Positions 29,827 through 37,807 are shown, numbered from the stretch's first letter. The stretch: DNA of 64,000 nt from Pseudomonas gozinkensis (GCF_014863585.1 NZ_CP062253.1:248001-312000); one strand, 5' to 3'. Numbers and translations: made by a program. The notes: generated from the sequence alone by a model not told the origin.

Positions 29827-30228
29827 ATGGCCTTCTCCACGCAAGACAGCGACGAGGTGCTGAGCGAGATCAACGTGACGCCGCTGGTGGACGTGATGCT
29901 GGTGCTGCTGGTGGTGTTCATCGTCACCGCGCCGCTGCTGACCAACGCGATACCGATCAACCTGCCGAAGACCGAAGCGGTGGCGCCGGTCGAGCAGAAA
30001 GACCCGTTGGTGGTGAGCATCGACGGTGCGGGAAAACTGTTTATCAACAAGGACGAAATCCAGCCGGATCTGCTGGAGTTCAACCTCAAGTCAGCCAAGG
30101 CCAAGGACCCGGAAGTGCGCGTGCAATTGCAGGCCGACGACGGGGTGAATTACGGCGAAGTGGCGCGAGCCATGGCTTCGATTGAGCGGGCGGGCATCAC
30201 CAAGCTGTCGGTGATCACTGCACGATAA
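29827..30228 (+). CDS. exbD: ExbD proton-channel subunit
   Basis: A 133-residue bitopic protein of the TonB motor. It has a short cytosolic N-terminus and one membrane helix (about 20-40, LVDVMLVLLVVFIVTAPLL) with the essential proton-carrying aspartate D22, equal to D25 in E. coli, then a periplasmic domain. AAGGAGG precedes it within exbB. The terminator at 30246-30282 ends the operon. Confidence 0.96.
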   Translation: MAFSTQDSDEVLSEINVTPLVDVMLVLLVVFIVTAPLLTNAIPINLPKTEAVAPVEQKDPLVVSIDGAGKLFINKDEIQPDLLEFNLKSAKAKDPEVRVQLQADDGVNYGEVARAMASIERAGITKLSVITAR

Positions 30229-30245
30229 GGGTTTCACGTTTTTCC

Positions 30246-30282
30246 GGGGCCGTCTCCTTGGCAGGGTGCGGCCCCTTTTTTT
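30246..30282 (+). terminator. Rho-independent terminator of tonB-exbBD
   Basis: Stem GGGGCCG / CGGCCCC around a loop of about 20 bases, followed by TTTTTTT, 18 bases after exbD. Confidence 0.85.
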
Positions 30283-30289
30283 GCCCAAT

Positions 30290-30397
30290 GCTTAATATTC
30301 CTTTAGGGTCTTAATAAATAGCTTCTTATTCCTTAACGAATATAAATCCCGTCCCTATACTCGTTCAGGAACAGACACGACGCAGGAGAGCTCCCCC
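30290..30397 (+). promoter_or_regulatory. Promoter region of the alpha/beta hydrolase gene
   Basis: AT-rich DNA with ATATTCC at 30295-30301 and TTATTCC at 30326-30332, 31 bases apart, followed by AACGAATATAAAT. TATACT at 30355 could be the -10 box. The repeated core suggests an activator of sulfur-starvation genes. Confidence 0.45.
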
Positions 30398-30979
30398 ATG
30401 CGCAACGAATCAATCCGTTATCTGATTGTGCCGGGCTGGCAAGGATCGCCAGAAGATCATTGGCAAACCCACTGGCAGAACAGCCTGCCCAACAGCGCGC
30501 GGGTGGAGCAGGCCGACTGGCTGACGCCGCGTCGTGAAGACTGGGTCGCGGCGCTGGCCGAGGCGATTGCCGCCGACAGCTCGCCGGTGATTCTCATCGC
30601 GCACAGTCTGGGCTGCATCACCGTGGCGCACTGGGCGGCCACCGCGCCACTGCAGCATTTGCGTCAGGTGCGCGGGGCGCTGCTGGTCGCACCGGCGGAT
30701 GTCGAGCGTCCGGCGTGCGTGCCGGCACTGCGCAATTTCGCGCCGATCCCGACCGATCTGTTGCCGTTCCCGAGCCAGGTTGTCAGCTCCGATAACGACG
30801 CCGCCGTCAGTGCGCCGCGTGCGCTGGAACTGGCGCGCAACTGGGGTGCCGAGGCTGGGATTCTCGCGGGCGCAGGTCATATCAACGTGAAGTCCGGGCA
30901 TCAACGCTGGGAGCAGGGATTCGCGTATCTGTATCGCCTGCAAAACCGCATGGAACACCACGCCCGGCGCCGTGCCTGA
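30398..30979 (+). CDS. Alpha/beta hydrolase, RBBP9/YdeN family
   Basis: A 193-residue serine hydrolase-fold protein. The family start YLIVPGWQGSPEDHWQTHWQ, the nucleophile Ser in IAHSLGCITVAHW (about residue 70), the VSSDND aspartate and the catalytic His in GAGHINVKSG are all present. The substrate is unknown. AGGAG precedes the ATG. It lies about 55 bases upstream of the sigma-54 activator-like gene in the same direction and behind a promoter with two (A/T)TATTCC cores, so a link with sulfur scavenging is inferred. Confidence 0.87.
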   Translation: MRNESIRYLIVPGWQGSPEDHWQTHWQNSLPNSARVEQADWLTPRREDWVAALAEAIAADSSPVILIAHSLGCITVAHWAATAPLQHLRQVRGALLVAPADVERPACVPALRNFAPIPTDLLPFPSQVVSSDNDAAVSAPRALELARNWGAEAGILAGAGHINVKSGHQRWEQGFAYLYRLQNRMEHHARRRA

Positions 30980-31035
30980 CCACTTTTATTTTTTCAACGC
31001 CCCCGTCTCCCGGCGATTTGGGGCGGGAGTCTGCC

Positions 31036-31968
31036 ATGAGTTTTGAAACCTTCGGCCAGCCGTTGCTGACCTTTCCCGATGCGGAAAAAAGTCCCCTGAG
31101 CATTCGTGCCAAGGCGCTGGTGTTCGTCGATCCACGCTCGCGCCAGTTGCGCGAAGAAATGGCCCAGCTCGCACCGCGCTCGATCTCGGTGTTGATTCGC
31201 GGCGAGACCGGCACCGGCAAGGAATTGCTCGCCCGTCATATTCACCGCGCCAGTGATCGCAGCGGCTTGTTTGTCTCGGTCAATTGCGGCGCGATCAGCC
31301 CGACCTACGCCGATGCCGAATTGTTCGGCTACGCCGCCGGCAGCTACAGCGGCTCGGCCAGCAGTCGCGCCGGCTGGTTCGGCTCGGCCAACGGCGGCAC
31401 CTTGTACCTGGACGAGATCGGCGACCTGCCGCTGCCGATCCAGATCAAATTGCTTTCCGCCCTGGAGAACCACGAAGTCACCCGCGTCGGCGCTCATCAA
31501 CCAAGCCCGGTGGACGTGCGCCTGGTCGCTGCGACCAGCATCGATCTGGCGCAAGCGGTGGCGGCGGGGAAATTCCACGAGCGGCTTTATCACTATCTCG
31601 GCGAGGGGCATCTGGAACTGCCGGCGTTGCGCGCGCGGGTCGGCGACATTCTGTCGTTGGCCGAGTACTTCCTCGGCATCTATAGCCAGCGCCTGGATCT
31701 GCCGGTGCCGCTGATCAGCGAAGCGGCGCAGCAGGTGCTGGAACAGCACAGCTGGCCGGGCAACACCCGGGAGCTGGAAAACGTCATTCATTTTGCGCTG
31801 CTGGTGAGCACCGGCGATGAAATCCTGCCGGAGCACCTGAACCTGCCCGAGGTGTCTGGGCCGCTGGTTCAGATCGAACGTCAGGTGGCGAGCATCAGCC
31901 TAAACGGCACCGTCGACGAACGTAAGGCATTGAAAGAATTGCTGTTGAGCCTGAGCGAGGCGTTGTAA
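31036..31968 (+). CDS. Sigma-54 activator-like AAA+ protein with altered GAFTGA loop and no visible HTH
   Basis: A 310-residue protein that is nearly all AAA+ domain. Walker A is GETGTGKELLA, the Walker B region reads GGTLYLDEIGDLPLP, and ERLYHYLGEGHLELPALR plus SWPGNTRELENV follow bacterial enhancer-binding proteins. The loop that touches sigma-54, normally GAFTGA, reads GSYSGS (in ELFGYAAGSYSGSAS). The C-terminus (NGTVDERKALKELLLSLSEA) lacks a recognisable Fis-type helix-turn-helix. Related to SfnR/MsuR-like sulfur regulators by context. The ATG at 31036 follows GGGAG. A perfect palindrome starts right after the stop. Confidence 0.85.
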   Translation: MSFETFGQPLLTFPDAEKSPLSIRAKALVFVDPRSRQLREEMAQLAPRSISVLIRGETGTGKELLARHIHRASDRSGLFVSVNCGAISPTYADAELFGYAAGSYSGSASSRAGWFGSANGGTLYLDEIGDLPLPIQIKLLSALENHEVTRVGAHQPSPVDVRLVAATSIDLAQAVAAGKFHERLYHYLGEGHLELPALRARVGDILSLAEYFLGIYSQRLDLPVPLISEAAQQVLEQHSWPGNTRELENVIHFALLVSTGDEILPEHLNLPEVSGPLVQIERQVASISLNGTVDERKALKELLLSLSEAL

Positions 31969-31995
31969 CCATTTTGTTCAACATGAACAAAATGG
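31969..31995. promoter_or_regulatory. Perfect 12-base-arm palindrome before metQ
   Basis: CCATTTTGTTCA-ACA-TGAACAAAATGG, directly after the stop of the activator gene and 137 bases before the orphan metQ. AT-rich and without a T-run, so more likely a protein-binding site (TGTTCA-N3-TGAACA core) than a terminator. ATATTCC in reverse (31994-32000) overlaps its right end. Confidence 0.6.
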
Positions 31996-32025
31996 AATAT
32001 GAAGCTGAATAAACGTTATTGTCCG

Positions 32026-32045
32026 GGAATAAAAAATCCCGGTAT
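32026..32045. promoter_or_regulatory. Small hairpin in the metQ leader
   Basis: CCGGGA and TCCCGG flank the loop ATAAAAAA; TATTGTCC occurs on both sides. Could be part of the mRNA leader or a regulator site. Function unknown. Confidence 0.35.
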
Positions 32046-32132
32046 TGTCCGCTTCACGCCAGCAGTAGCACATCGCTGGCACACGTATTAATGCCGTCGT
32101 CGATGACGACCGATTTTCGATAAGGACACTGC

Positions 32133-32930
32133 ATGAAAAAGGTTCTGTTGTTTACCGCATTGGCGGCTGCTCTGACTGCTTCCCTGGCCCAGGCCGGCGA
32201 GAAACTGGTTGTCGCGGCGACCCCGGTTCCGCACGCCGAGATCCTCGAGCTGATCAAACCGACCCTCGCCAAAGAAGGCGTGGATCTGGAAATCAAGGTC
32301 TTCACCGACTACGTACAGCCGAACGTGCAGGTTGGCGAGAAGCGTCTGGACGCCAACTACTTCCAGACCAAGCCTTACCTGGACAGCTTCAACGCCGGTA
32401 AATACAAGGACGACAAGGCCAAGTACCTGGTGACCGTGCAAGGCGTCCACGTTGAACCGTTCGGTGGCTACTCGAGCAAGTACAAGACCCTGGCCGAACT
32501 GCCGGACGGCGCCACCATCGCCATCCCGAACGAAGGCAGCAACAGCGGTCGTGCACTGATTCTGCTGCAGAAAGCCGGCCTGATCGAACTGAAAGATCCG
32601 AAGAACGCCCTGGCCACGCCAAAAGACATCGCCAAGAACCCGCACAACTTCAAGTTCAAGGAACTGGAGTCGGCCCTGCTGCCGCGTGTTCTGAAAGAAG
32701 TCGACCTGGACATGATCAACACCAACTACGCGCTGGAAGCCAAGTTGAACCCGACCAAGGACGCCCTGGTGATCGAAGGCGCGGATTCGCCTTACGTGAA
32801 CTTCCTGGTCGCCCGTGAAGACAACAAGAACAGCGACGCCATCAAGAAACTGGCCGCTGCCCTGACCAGCCCTGAAGTCAAAGCGTTCATCGAGAAGAAG
32901 TACAACGGCGCGGTATTGCCGGCGTTCTGA
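32133..32930 (+). CDS. metQ: Orphan MetQ/NlpA-family substrate-binding protein
   Basis: A 265-residue periplasmic binding protein of the D/L-methionine class. It has a Sec signal (MKKVLLFTALAAALTASLAQ, cut near AQAGEK, no lipobox) and NlpA/MetQ words: TPVPHAEILELIKP, VFTDYVQPNVQV, LDANYFQTKPYLDSF, IAIPNEGSNSGRALILLQKA and NTNYALEAKLNPTKDAL. AAGGACACTGC precedes the ATG. No permease or ATPase gene adjoins it; the nearest metNI pair lies 13 kb away. It may deliver a methionine-like sulfur compound to that transporter. Confidence 0.9.
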   Translation: MKKVLLFTALAAALTASLAQAGEKLVVAATPVPHAEILELIKPTLAKEGVDLEIKVFTDYVQPNVQVGEKRLDANYFQTKPYLDSFNAGKYKDDKAKYLVTVQGVHVEPFGGYSSKYKTLAELPDGATIAIPNEGSNSGRALILLQKAGLIELKDPKNALATPKDIAKNPHNFKFKELESALLPRVLKEVDLDMINTNYALEAKLNPTKDALVIEGADSPYVNFLVAREDNKNSDAIKKLAAALTSPEVKAFIEKKYNGAVLPAF

Positions 32931-32962
32931 TCCGACGCAGCAACAACCCCCTTCAAGGTTGA

Positions 32963-33003
32963 AAAAACGCCGATGGCCAGTGATGGTCATCGGCGTTTTT
33001 GTG
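32963..33003 (+). terminator. Rho-independent terminator of metQ
   Basis: Stem AAAAACGCCGATGGCCA / TGGTCATCGGCGTTTTT (one mismatch) with loop GTGA, about 35 bases after the stop. Confidence 0.92.
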
Positions 33004-33017
33004 TGTGCCTCAGCGAT

Positions 33018-33144
33018 GATCGTTCCCACGCTCTGCGTGGGAATGCCTCATCGGACGCTCTGCGTTCGGCTCTTGATGGGACGCGGAGCGTCCCGGTCTG
33101 CATTCCCACGCGGACGGTTCGACGCCTCGACGTGGGAGCGATCG
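33018..33144. repeat. Intergenic hairpin repeat (GTTCCCACGC family), variant right end
   Basis: Starts GATCGTTCCCACGCTCTGCG and ends GACGTGGGAGCGATCG, with inner GGACGC/GCGTCC arms. The right end carries CGGACGGTTCGACGCCTCGA in place of the usual CAGAGCGTGGG; the copy at 37820-37929 has the same change. Confidence 0.8.
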
Positions 33145-33153
33145 AAGTGGGGG

Positions 33154-33246
33154 CTACGCAGCGCTGGTTTTCAACGCTCTGCGCAAGGCCACCAGCCATT
33201 TCACGAAATCCTGCGGGTCCGGTCGCTGCGGCACTTTTACGTCCAT
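33154..33246 (-). CDS. Possible 30-residue small protein
   Basis: A short frame MDVKVPQRPDPQDFVKWLVA + LRRALKTSAA with a good ribosome site (AAGGAAG, 7 bases before the ATG). The amphipathic, positively charged helix-like second half is protein-like. It lies alone between the metQ terminator/repeat and the amino-acid ABC operon, on the opposite strand. No family was recognised, and it could be chance. Confidence 0.4.
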   Translation of the reverse strand: MDVKVPQRPDPQDFVKWLVALRRALKTSAA

Positions 33247-33527
33247 GTTCTCTTCCTTGTTATGGGGTTGGCCGGGGGAGTCTGGCCAAAAGCTGTTCGT
33301 CCTTGGAGGGCTTTTACGAAAAAAAGATCCGTCCTACAGCGAAAGGAAAAATAGCCTTCTTATTCTGTCGGAGCAAACCCGCAGGATAGTTTTTTGCGTG
33401 ATATCAATATGCTTTAACGGTATTTAAATTCTTTTTCTTATGCCTTTAAAGTCGGTGCCTGCCGGACAGTTACCCGCTGTCCATGGACTGCACCACCGTC
33501 GCTTACCGAGCGGCGTCAGGATGTTTC

Positions 33528-34193
33528 ATGACCTTCGATTACGCTTTTATCCTCAGCACCCTGCCGGCGTTTCTCAAGGCCGTGGGCGTGACGCTGCAGG
33601 TCGGTTTGATCGCCATCGGCACCTCGCTGCTGGTGGCATTGCTCAATGCGACGATTCTGGTGTTCCGCACGCCTTACCTGCAAAAACTGGTCGGGCTGTA
33701 TGTGGAGCTGGCGCGCAACACGCCGCTGCTGATCCAGTTGTTCTTCGTCTATTTCGCGTTGCCGGCCCTTGGGATCAAGGTGTCCGGATTCACCGCCGCG
33801 ATCATCACCATGACTTTCCTCGGCGGCGCCTACCTCACTGAAGTGCTGCGTGCCGGCGTCGATGCGGTGCCTCAGGCGCAGCTTGAATCGGGCCGCTCCA
33901 TCGGCCTGTCCCATGGCCAGTTGCTGCGCTACGTGATCCTGCCGCAAGCGGGCATCCTCAGCCTGCCGTCGCTGTTCGCCAATTTCATTTTCCTGCTCAA
34001 GGAGACCACCGTGGTCTCGGCCGTGGCGGTGCCGGAAATTCTCTACACCACCAAGAGCTACATCGCGCTCTACTACAAAACCTACGAAATGCTCGCCGTG
34101 CTGACGCTGATCTGCGTGCTGTTGTTCTTGCCGCTGTCGCTGCTGTTGAGCCGTCTGGAAAGGAGGCTCCAGCATGGCCAGTTCGGGTCTTGA
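33528..34193 (+). CDS. Polar amino-acid ABC permease, first subunit
   Basis: A 221-residue inner-membrane permease of the His/Glu/Gln/cystine class. It has about five helices, ELARNTPLLIQLFFVYFALP near residue 60 and the ATPase-contact loop QAQLESGRSIGLSHGQLLRY near 125. AGGATGTTTC precedes the ATG at 33528; the longer frame from 33483 adds no helix. It is first in a four-gene operon (permease, permease, ATPase, binding protein). The substrate may be cystine or another sulfur amino acid, from the surroundings only. Confidence 0.9.
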   Translation: MTFDYAFILSTLPAFLKAVGVTLQVGLIAIGTSLLVALLNATILVFRTPYLQKLVGLYVELARNTPLLIQLFFVYFALPALGIKVSGFTAAIITMTFLGGAYLTEVLRAGVDAVPQAQLESGRSIGLSHGQLLRYVILPQAGILSLPSLFANFIFLLKETTVVSAVAVPEILYTTKSYIALYYKTYEMLAVLTLICVLLFLPLSLLLSRLERRLQHGQFGS

Positions 34194-34833
34194 ACTGCTC
34201 TGGGTGTCGTTGCCGCAATTGGCCAAAGGCGCCGGGCAAACCCTGTCGATCTCGTTCCTGAGCATCGCCATCAGCACCGTCGGCGGCGTGCTCTACGGCG
34301 TGCTGCGCACGCTCAATGTGAGGTGGCTGAACGCGCTGCTGCGAATCTATCTGGAGCTGTTCCGGGCAATCCCGGTGCTGGTCTGGTTGTACCTGCTGTT
34401 TTTCGGCCTGCCGATTTTCTTCGGCCTGAGCCTGCCGAGCTTCTGGTGCGCGGTGCTGGTGCTGTCGCTGTGGGGCGCCAGCGAGGTCGGCGAAGTGGCG
34501 CGTGGTGCGCTGCATTCGTTGCCGCGCGGGCAGCGTGAAGCGGGGCTGTCGATCGGTCTGAACGCGGTCCAGCTCTACGGCTACGTACTGCTGCCCCAGG
34601 CGCTGAAACGCATGACGCCACCGACCATCAACGTCTACACGCGGATCATCAAGACCAGTTCGCTGGCGGTGCTGATCGGCGTCGTCGATGTGATCAAGGT
34701 CGGTCAGCAAATCATCGAGCGCACCTACGAATCGATGCTGATCTATGGCGCGCTGTTCCTGTTTTTCTTTTTCATCTGCTACCCGCTGTCGGCCGCCTCG
34801 CGCGTGCTGGAGCGGCGCTGGACGCAAGCATGA
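34174..34833 (+). CDS. Polar amino-acid ABC permease, second subunit
   Basis: A 219-residue partner permease with the same layout: LFRAIPVLVWLYLLFFGLP near residue 60 and PRGQREAGLSIGLNAVQLYG as contact loop. Its ATG lies inside the end of the first permease gene (20-base overlap) behind AAGGAGG, so translation is coupled. It overlaps the ATPase gene by ATGA. Confidence 0.9.
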   Translation: MASSGLELLWVSLPQLAKGAGQTLSISFLSIAISTVGGVLYGVLRTLNVRWLNALLRIYLELFRAIPVLVWLYLLFFGLPIFFGLSLPSFWCAVLVLSLWGASEVGEVARGALHSLPRGQREAGLSIGLNAVQLYGYVLLPQALKRMTPPTINVYTRIIKTSSLAVLIGVVDVIKVGQQIIERTYESMLIYGALFLFFFFICYPLSAASRVLERRWTQA

Positions 34834-35627
34834 GCGCATTGATCGAGTTTCAGGGTTTCAACAAATTCTTCGGCGAACAGCAGGTGCTCAAGGGCATCGA
34901 CCTGCGAGTGAAATCCGGCGAAGTCATCGTCATCCTCGGCCCCAGCGGCTGCGGCAAAAGTACCCTGCTGCGTTGCCTGAACGGCCTGGAAACTGCCCAC
35001 AGCGGCCATCTGAAATTCGCCGGTCGCGAATTGCTGGACAAGGCCACCGACTGGCGCGAAGTGCGTCAGCAGATCGGCATGGTGTTCCAGAGTTATCACC
35101 TGTTCCCGCACATGAGCGTGCTCGACAATTTGCTGCTCGGCCCGCTCAAGGTGCAGAAGCGTGAACGCCGCGAAGCACAGCAACAAGCCGAAGCGTTGCT
35201 TGAACGCGTGGGCCTGTCGGACAAGCGCGACGCCTTCCCGCGCCAGCTCTCCGGCGGCCAGCAGCAACGCATCGCCATCGTCCGCTCGTTGTGCATGAAC
35301 CCGCGGGTCATGCTCTTCGACGAAGTCACCGCCGCCCTTGATCCGGAGATGGTCAAGGAGGTGCTGGAAGTGATTCAGGGCCTGGCCCGCGAAGGCATGA
35401 CCCTGTTGATCGTCACCCACGAAATGGCCTTCGCCCGCGCGGTGGCCGACCGCATCGTGTTCATGGATGGCGGGCGCATCCTTGAACAGAACCCGCCCGA
35501 GCTTTTCTTTACGAACCCGCAAACCGCACGCGCGCAGCAGTTCCTGGAGAAGTTCTCCTACGTCGAAGCGCTGACTTCAACGACTTCGCCCACAACGACT
35601 CAAACCAAGGAACTGGAACTGCCATGA
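34830..35627 (+). CDS. Polar amino-acid ABC ATPase
   Basis: A 265-residue ATPase of the GlnQ/TcyN class. Walker A GPSGCGKST, Q-loop FQSYHLFPHM, signature LSGGQQQRIAIVRSL, Walker B VMLFDEVTAALDPEMV and switch VTHEMAFAR are all present. The Walker B Glu is followed by VT rather than PT, a mild departure. Four-base overlaps with both neighbours show a tightly coupled operon. Confidence 0.94.
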   Translation: MSALIEFQGFNKFFGEQQVLKGIDLRVKSGEVIVILGPSGCGKSTLLRCLNGLETAHSGHLKFAGRELLDKATDWREVRQQIGMVFQSYHLFPHMSVLDNLLLGPLKVQKRERREAQQQAEALLERVGLSDKRDAFPRQLSGGQQQRIAIVRSLCMNPRVMLFDEVTAALDPEMVKEVLEVIQGLAREGMTLLIVTHEMAFARAVADRIVFMDGGRILEQNPPELFFTNPQTARAQQFLEKFSYVEALTSTTSPTTTQTKELELP

Positions 35628-36502
35628 AAACTGCCAAAGCCCTATTCGCTTTACCGCTGATCAGCCTCGCGCTGCTGGCCGGCTGCAACAAGACCGAAGA
35701 ACCGGCCAAGCCGAAGGTCGCCAGTGAAAGCACCGCGCCGGCCGGTTACCTGGACAAGATCAAGGCCCGCGACAAACTGATCGTCGGCGTGTTCACCGAC
35801 AAGCCGCCGTTCGGTTTCGTCAACGAAGCGGGGCGTTACGTCGGCTTCGATACCGACATCGGCCGTCAATTCGCCAAGGATCTGCTGGGCGACGAAAACA
35901 AGGTCGAGTTCGTGGCCGTGGAACCGGCGAGCCGTATTCCGTTCCTGCAAAGCGACAAGGTCGACCTGATCCTCGCCAACATGACCGTGACTCCGGAGCG
36001 CAAGGAAGCGGTGGAATTCACCAACCCGAACCTCAAGGTCGCGGTGCAGGCGCTGGTGCCGCAGGGCAGCGAAGTGAAGAAACTGGATGACCTGGCGACC
36101 CGCACCACCATCGTCACCACCGGCACTACCGCCGATATCTGGCTGACCAAGAACCACCCGGACTGGAAACTGCTGAAGTTCGAGAAAAACTCCGAGTCCC
36201 TGCAAGCCCTGGCCAACGGCCGTGGCGATGCCTACGCGCAGGACAATCTGGTGCTGTTCAGCTGGGCCAAGCAGAACCCGGGCTACCGTGTGCTGGACGA
36301 AAAACTTGGCGCCGAAGCGCCGATTGCACCGGCGGTGAAGAAGGGCAACATCGAATTGCGCGATTGGGTGAACGTGGAGTTGGCCAAGCTGGGTGAAGAG
36401 AAATACCTGCTCAAGCTGTATGACCAATATGTGCGCAAAGAGCTGAGTGATGACACCAAGCCTGAGAGCGTGATTGTTGAAGGCGGGAAGTGGCAGGGTT
36501 AA
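35624..36502 (+). CDS. Polar amino-acid-binding lipoprotein
   Basis: A 292-residue solute-binding protein. The signal ends in the lipobox LLAGC (about residue 20), so it is membrane-anchored. The SBP_bac_3 fold shows LIVGVFTDKPPFGFVNEAGR, YVGFDTDIGRQFAKDLLG, ANMTVTPERKEAVEFTNPN and TTGTTADIWLTKNHPDW. Relatives bind cysteine/cystine, aspartate/glutamate or histidine; the ligand is not readable here. Last gene of the operon. Confidence 0.92.
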   Translation: MKTAKALFALPLISLALLAGCNKTEEPAKPKVASESTAPAGYLDKIKARDKLIVGVFTDKPPFGFVNEAGRYVGFDTDIGRQFAKDLLGDENKVEFVAVEPASRIPFLQSDKVDLILANMTVTPERKEAVEFTNPNLKVAVQALVPQGSEVKKLDDLATRTTIVTTGTTADIWLTKNHPDWKLLKFEKNSESLQALANGRGDAYAQDNLVLFSWAKQNPGYRVLDEKLGAEAPIAPAVKKGNIELRDWVNVELAKLGEEKYLLKLYDQYVRKELSDDTKPESVIVEGGKWQG

Positions 36503-36515
36503 CTCCCTGACAGAT

Positions 36516-36639
36516 GATCGTTCCCACGCTCCGCGTGGGAATGCAGCCCGTGACGCTCCGCGTCACTGGACGCGGAGCGTCCCCAGAGGCATTCCCACGC
36601 AGAGCGTGGGAACGATCAGATACGGTGTGGGAACGATCA
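36516..36639. repeat. Intergenic hairpin repeat (GTTCCCACGC family) with an extra half arm
   Basis: GATCGTTCCCACGCTCCGCG ... GCAGAGCGTGGGAACGATCA, followed by a further GTGGGAACGATCA copy at 36627-36639. It lies between the convergent ABC and AAA-ATPase genes. Confidence 0.85.
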
Positions 36640-36646
36640 TGTGAGG

Positions 36647-37807
36647 CTAATCAGGCCAGTTCCACGCCGGCTCATCCAGAACCCTCTGCCCGACGATTCC
36701 CGTCTGGCCGAGGGTTTTTTCCAGCACGATGCAATTGCATTCCGGGTCTTCCTGCAACGCCGAAATCAATCGCCGGGCATGGGACACCACCCACACCTGA
36801 CACTGCTCCGAAACCCGGATAATCAGACGCGCCAGCGCCGGCAGCAAATCCGGATGCAGGCTGGTTTCCGGTTCGTTCAGCACCATCAGCGATGGCGGGC
36901 GTGGCGTCAGCAGCGCGGCGACCAGCAGCAGATAGCGCAACGTGCCATCCGACAGTTCCGCCGCCGACAACGGCCGCAGCAATCCTTCCTGAAAAAACTC
37001 GATGGCAAAGCGTCCGCCCGCCAGCGGCGCGATGTTCAGACGTGCGCCGGGAAATGCATCGCTGATCGCCGCCTGCAGCGCCTCGGGATCGCCGATCTCG
37101 CGGATGGTCTGCAACGCGGCCGCCAGATCGCGCCCGTCGTGATGCAGCACCGGCGTGCGTGTGCCCAGTTGCGGCTGGCGCACCGGGGCGTCGGCGTCGC
37201 TGCGAAAGTGATCGTAGAAGCGCCAGCGGCGGATGAACTCACGCATCTGGAACACTTCCGGCGAGGTGCGCAGGCTGCCGACCTGATCGAACAGGCTGTC
37301 GAAGTTCGGCGTGTGCTGGGCCAGTACGTCCCAGCTGCGACCGTCGCGGGTACGGATCATCGGCCCGTCGCGATCCACCAGCAGACTGGCCGGACGATAA
37401 AGCGGCCCGGCCCAGATGCATTCCTTTTTGATTTCCGGGTCGAGGGAAAAGAACGAACGGCTCGGCTCCGGCAATCCCAGGGCAATCGAATAGCTGAAAT
37501 CTTCCCCGGCAAAGCCCAGGCGCAGGCGTTTGACACCCTGGCGCACGGTGGACTGGATCGGTACTTCACCGTTGCGCATGCGTCGGCTGATGGTTTCCGG
37601 CCCGGCCCAGAAGGTCGAGTCGAGACCACCCTCCCGGGCCAGCGCATTGACTACGCCGCCCTGAGCGGTTTCCGCCAGCAGTCGCAGCGCCCGGTAAAGG
37701 TTGGACTTGCCGCTGCCGTTGGGGCCGGTGATCAGGTTCAGGCGGCCCAGCGGGATTACCAATTTATTGATCGAGCGGTAATTGGCCACCGCGAGGGTCT
37801 TGAGCAT
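36647..37807 (-). CDS. AAA-family ATPase (RecF/SMC-like, COG4637 type)
   Basis: A 386-residue predicted ATPase. It starts MLKTLAVANYRSINKLVIPL then Walker A GPNGSGKSNLYRALRLL (about 30-46), typical of RecF/SMC-like ATPases. Near the C-terminus are the signature-like LSDGTLRYLLLVAALL and Walker B SLMVLNEPETSLHPDLLPAL, then the switch VVSHARRLI. No TOPRIM nuclease domain is visible, unlike OLD proteins. GAGGATTC precedes the ATG at 37807. No partner gene adjoins it; role unknown. Confidence 0.85.
   Translation of the reverse strand: MLKTLAVANYRSINKLVIPLGRLNLITGPNGSGKSNLYRALRLLAETAQGGVVNALAREGGLDSTFWAGPETISRRMRNGEVPIQSTVRQGVKRLRLGFAGEDFSYSIALGLPEPSRSFFSLDPEIKKECIWAGPLYRPASLLVDRDGPMIRTRDGRSWDVLAQHTPNFDSLFDQVGSLRTSPEVFQMREFIRRWRFYDHFRSDADAPVRQPQLGTRTPVLHHDGRDLAAALQTIREIGDPEALQAAISDAFPGARLNIAPLAGGRFAIEFFQEGLLRPLSAAELSDGTLRYLLLVAALLTPRPPSLMVLNEPETSLHPDLLPALARLIIRVSEQCQVWVVSHARRLISALQEDPECNCIVLEKTLGQTGIVGQRVLDEPAWNWPD

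Noticed and set aside
32077..32095. Possible -24/-12 sigma-54 promoter before metQ (TGGCAC ... ATGC)
   Set aside because: GG and GC are 13 bases apart instead of 10.
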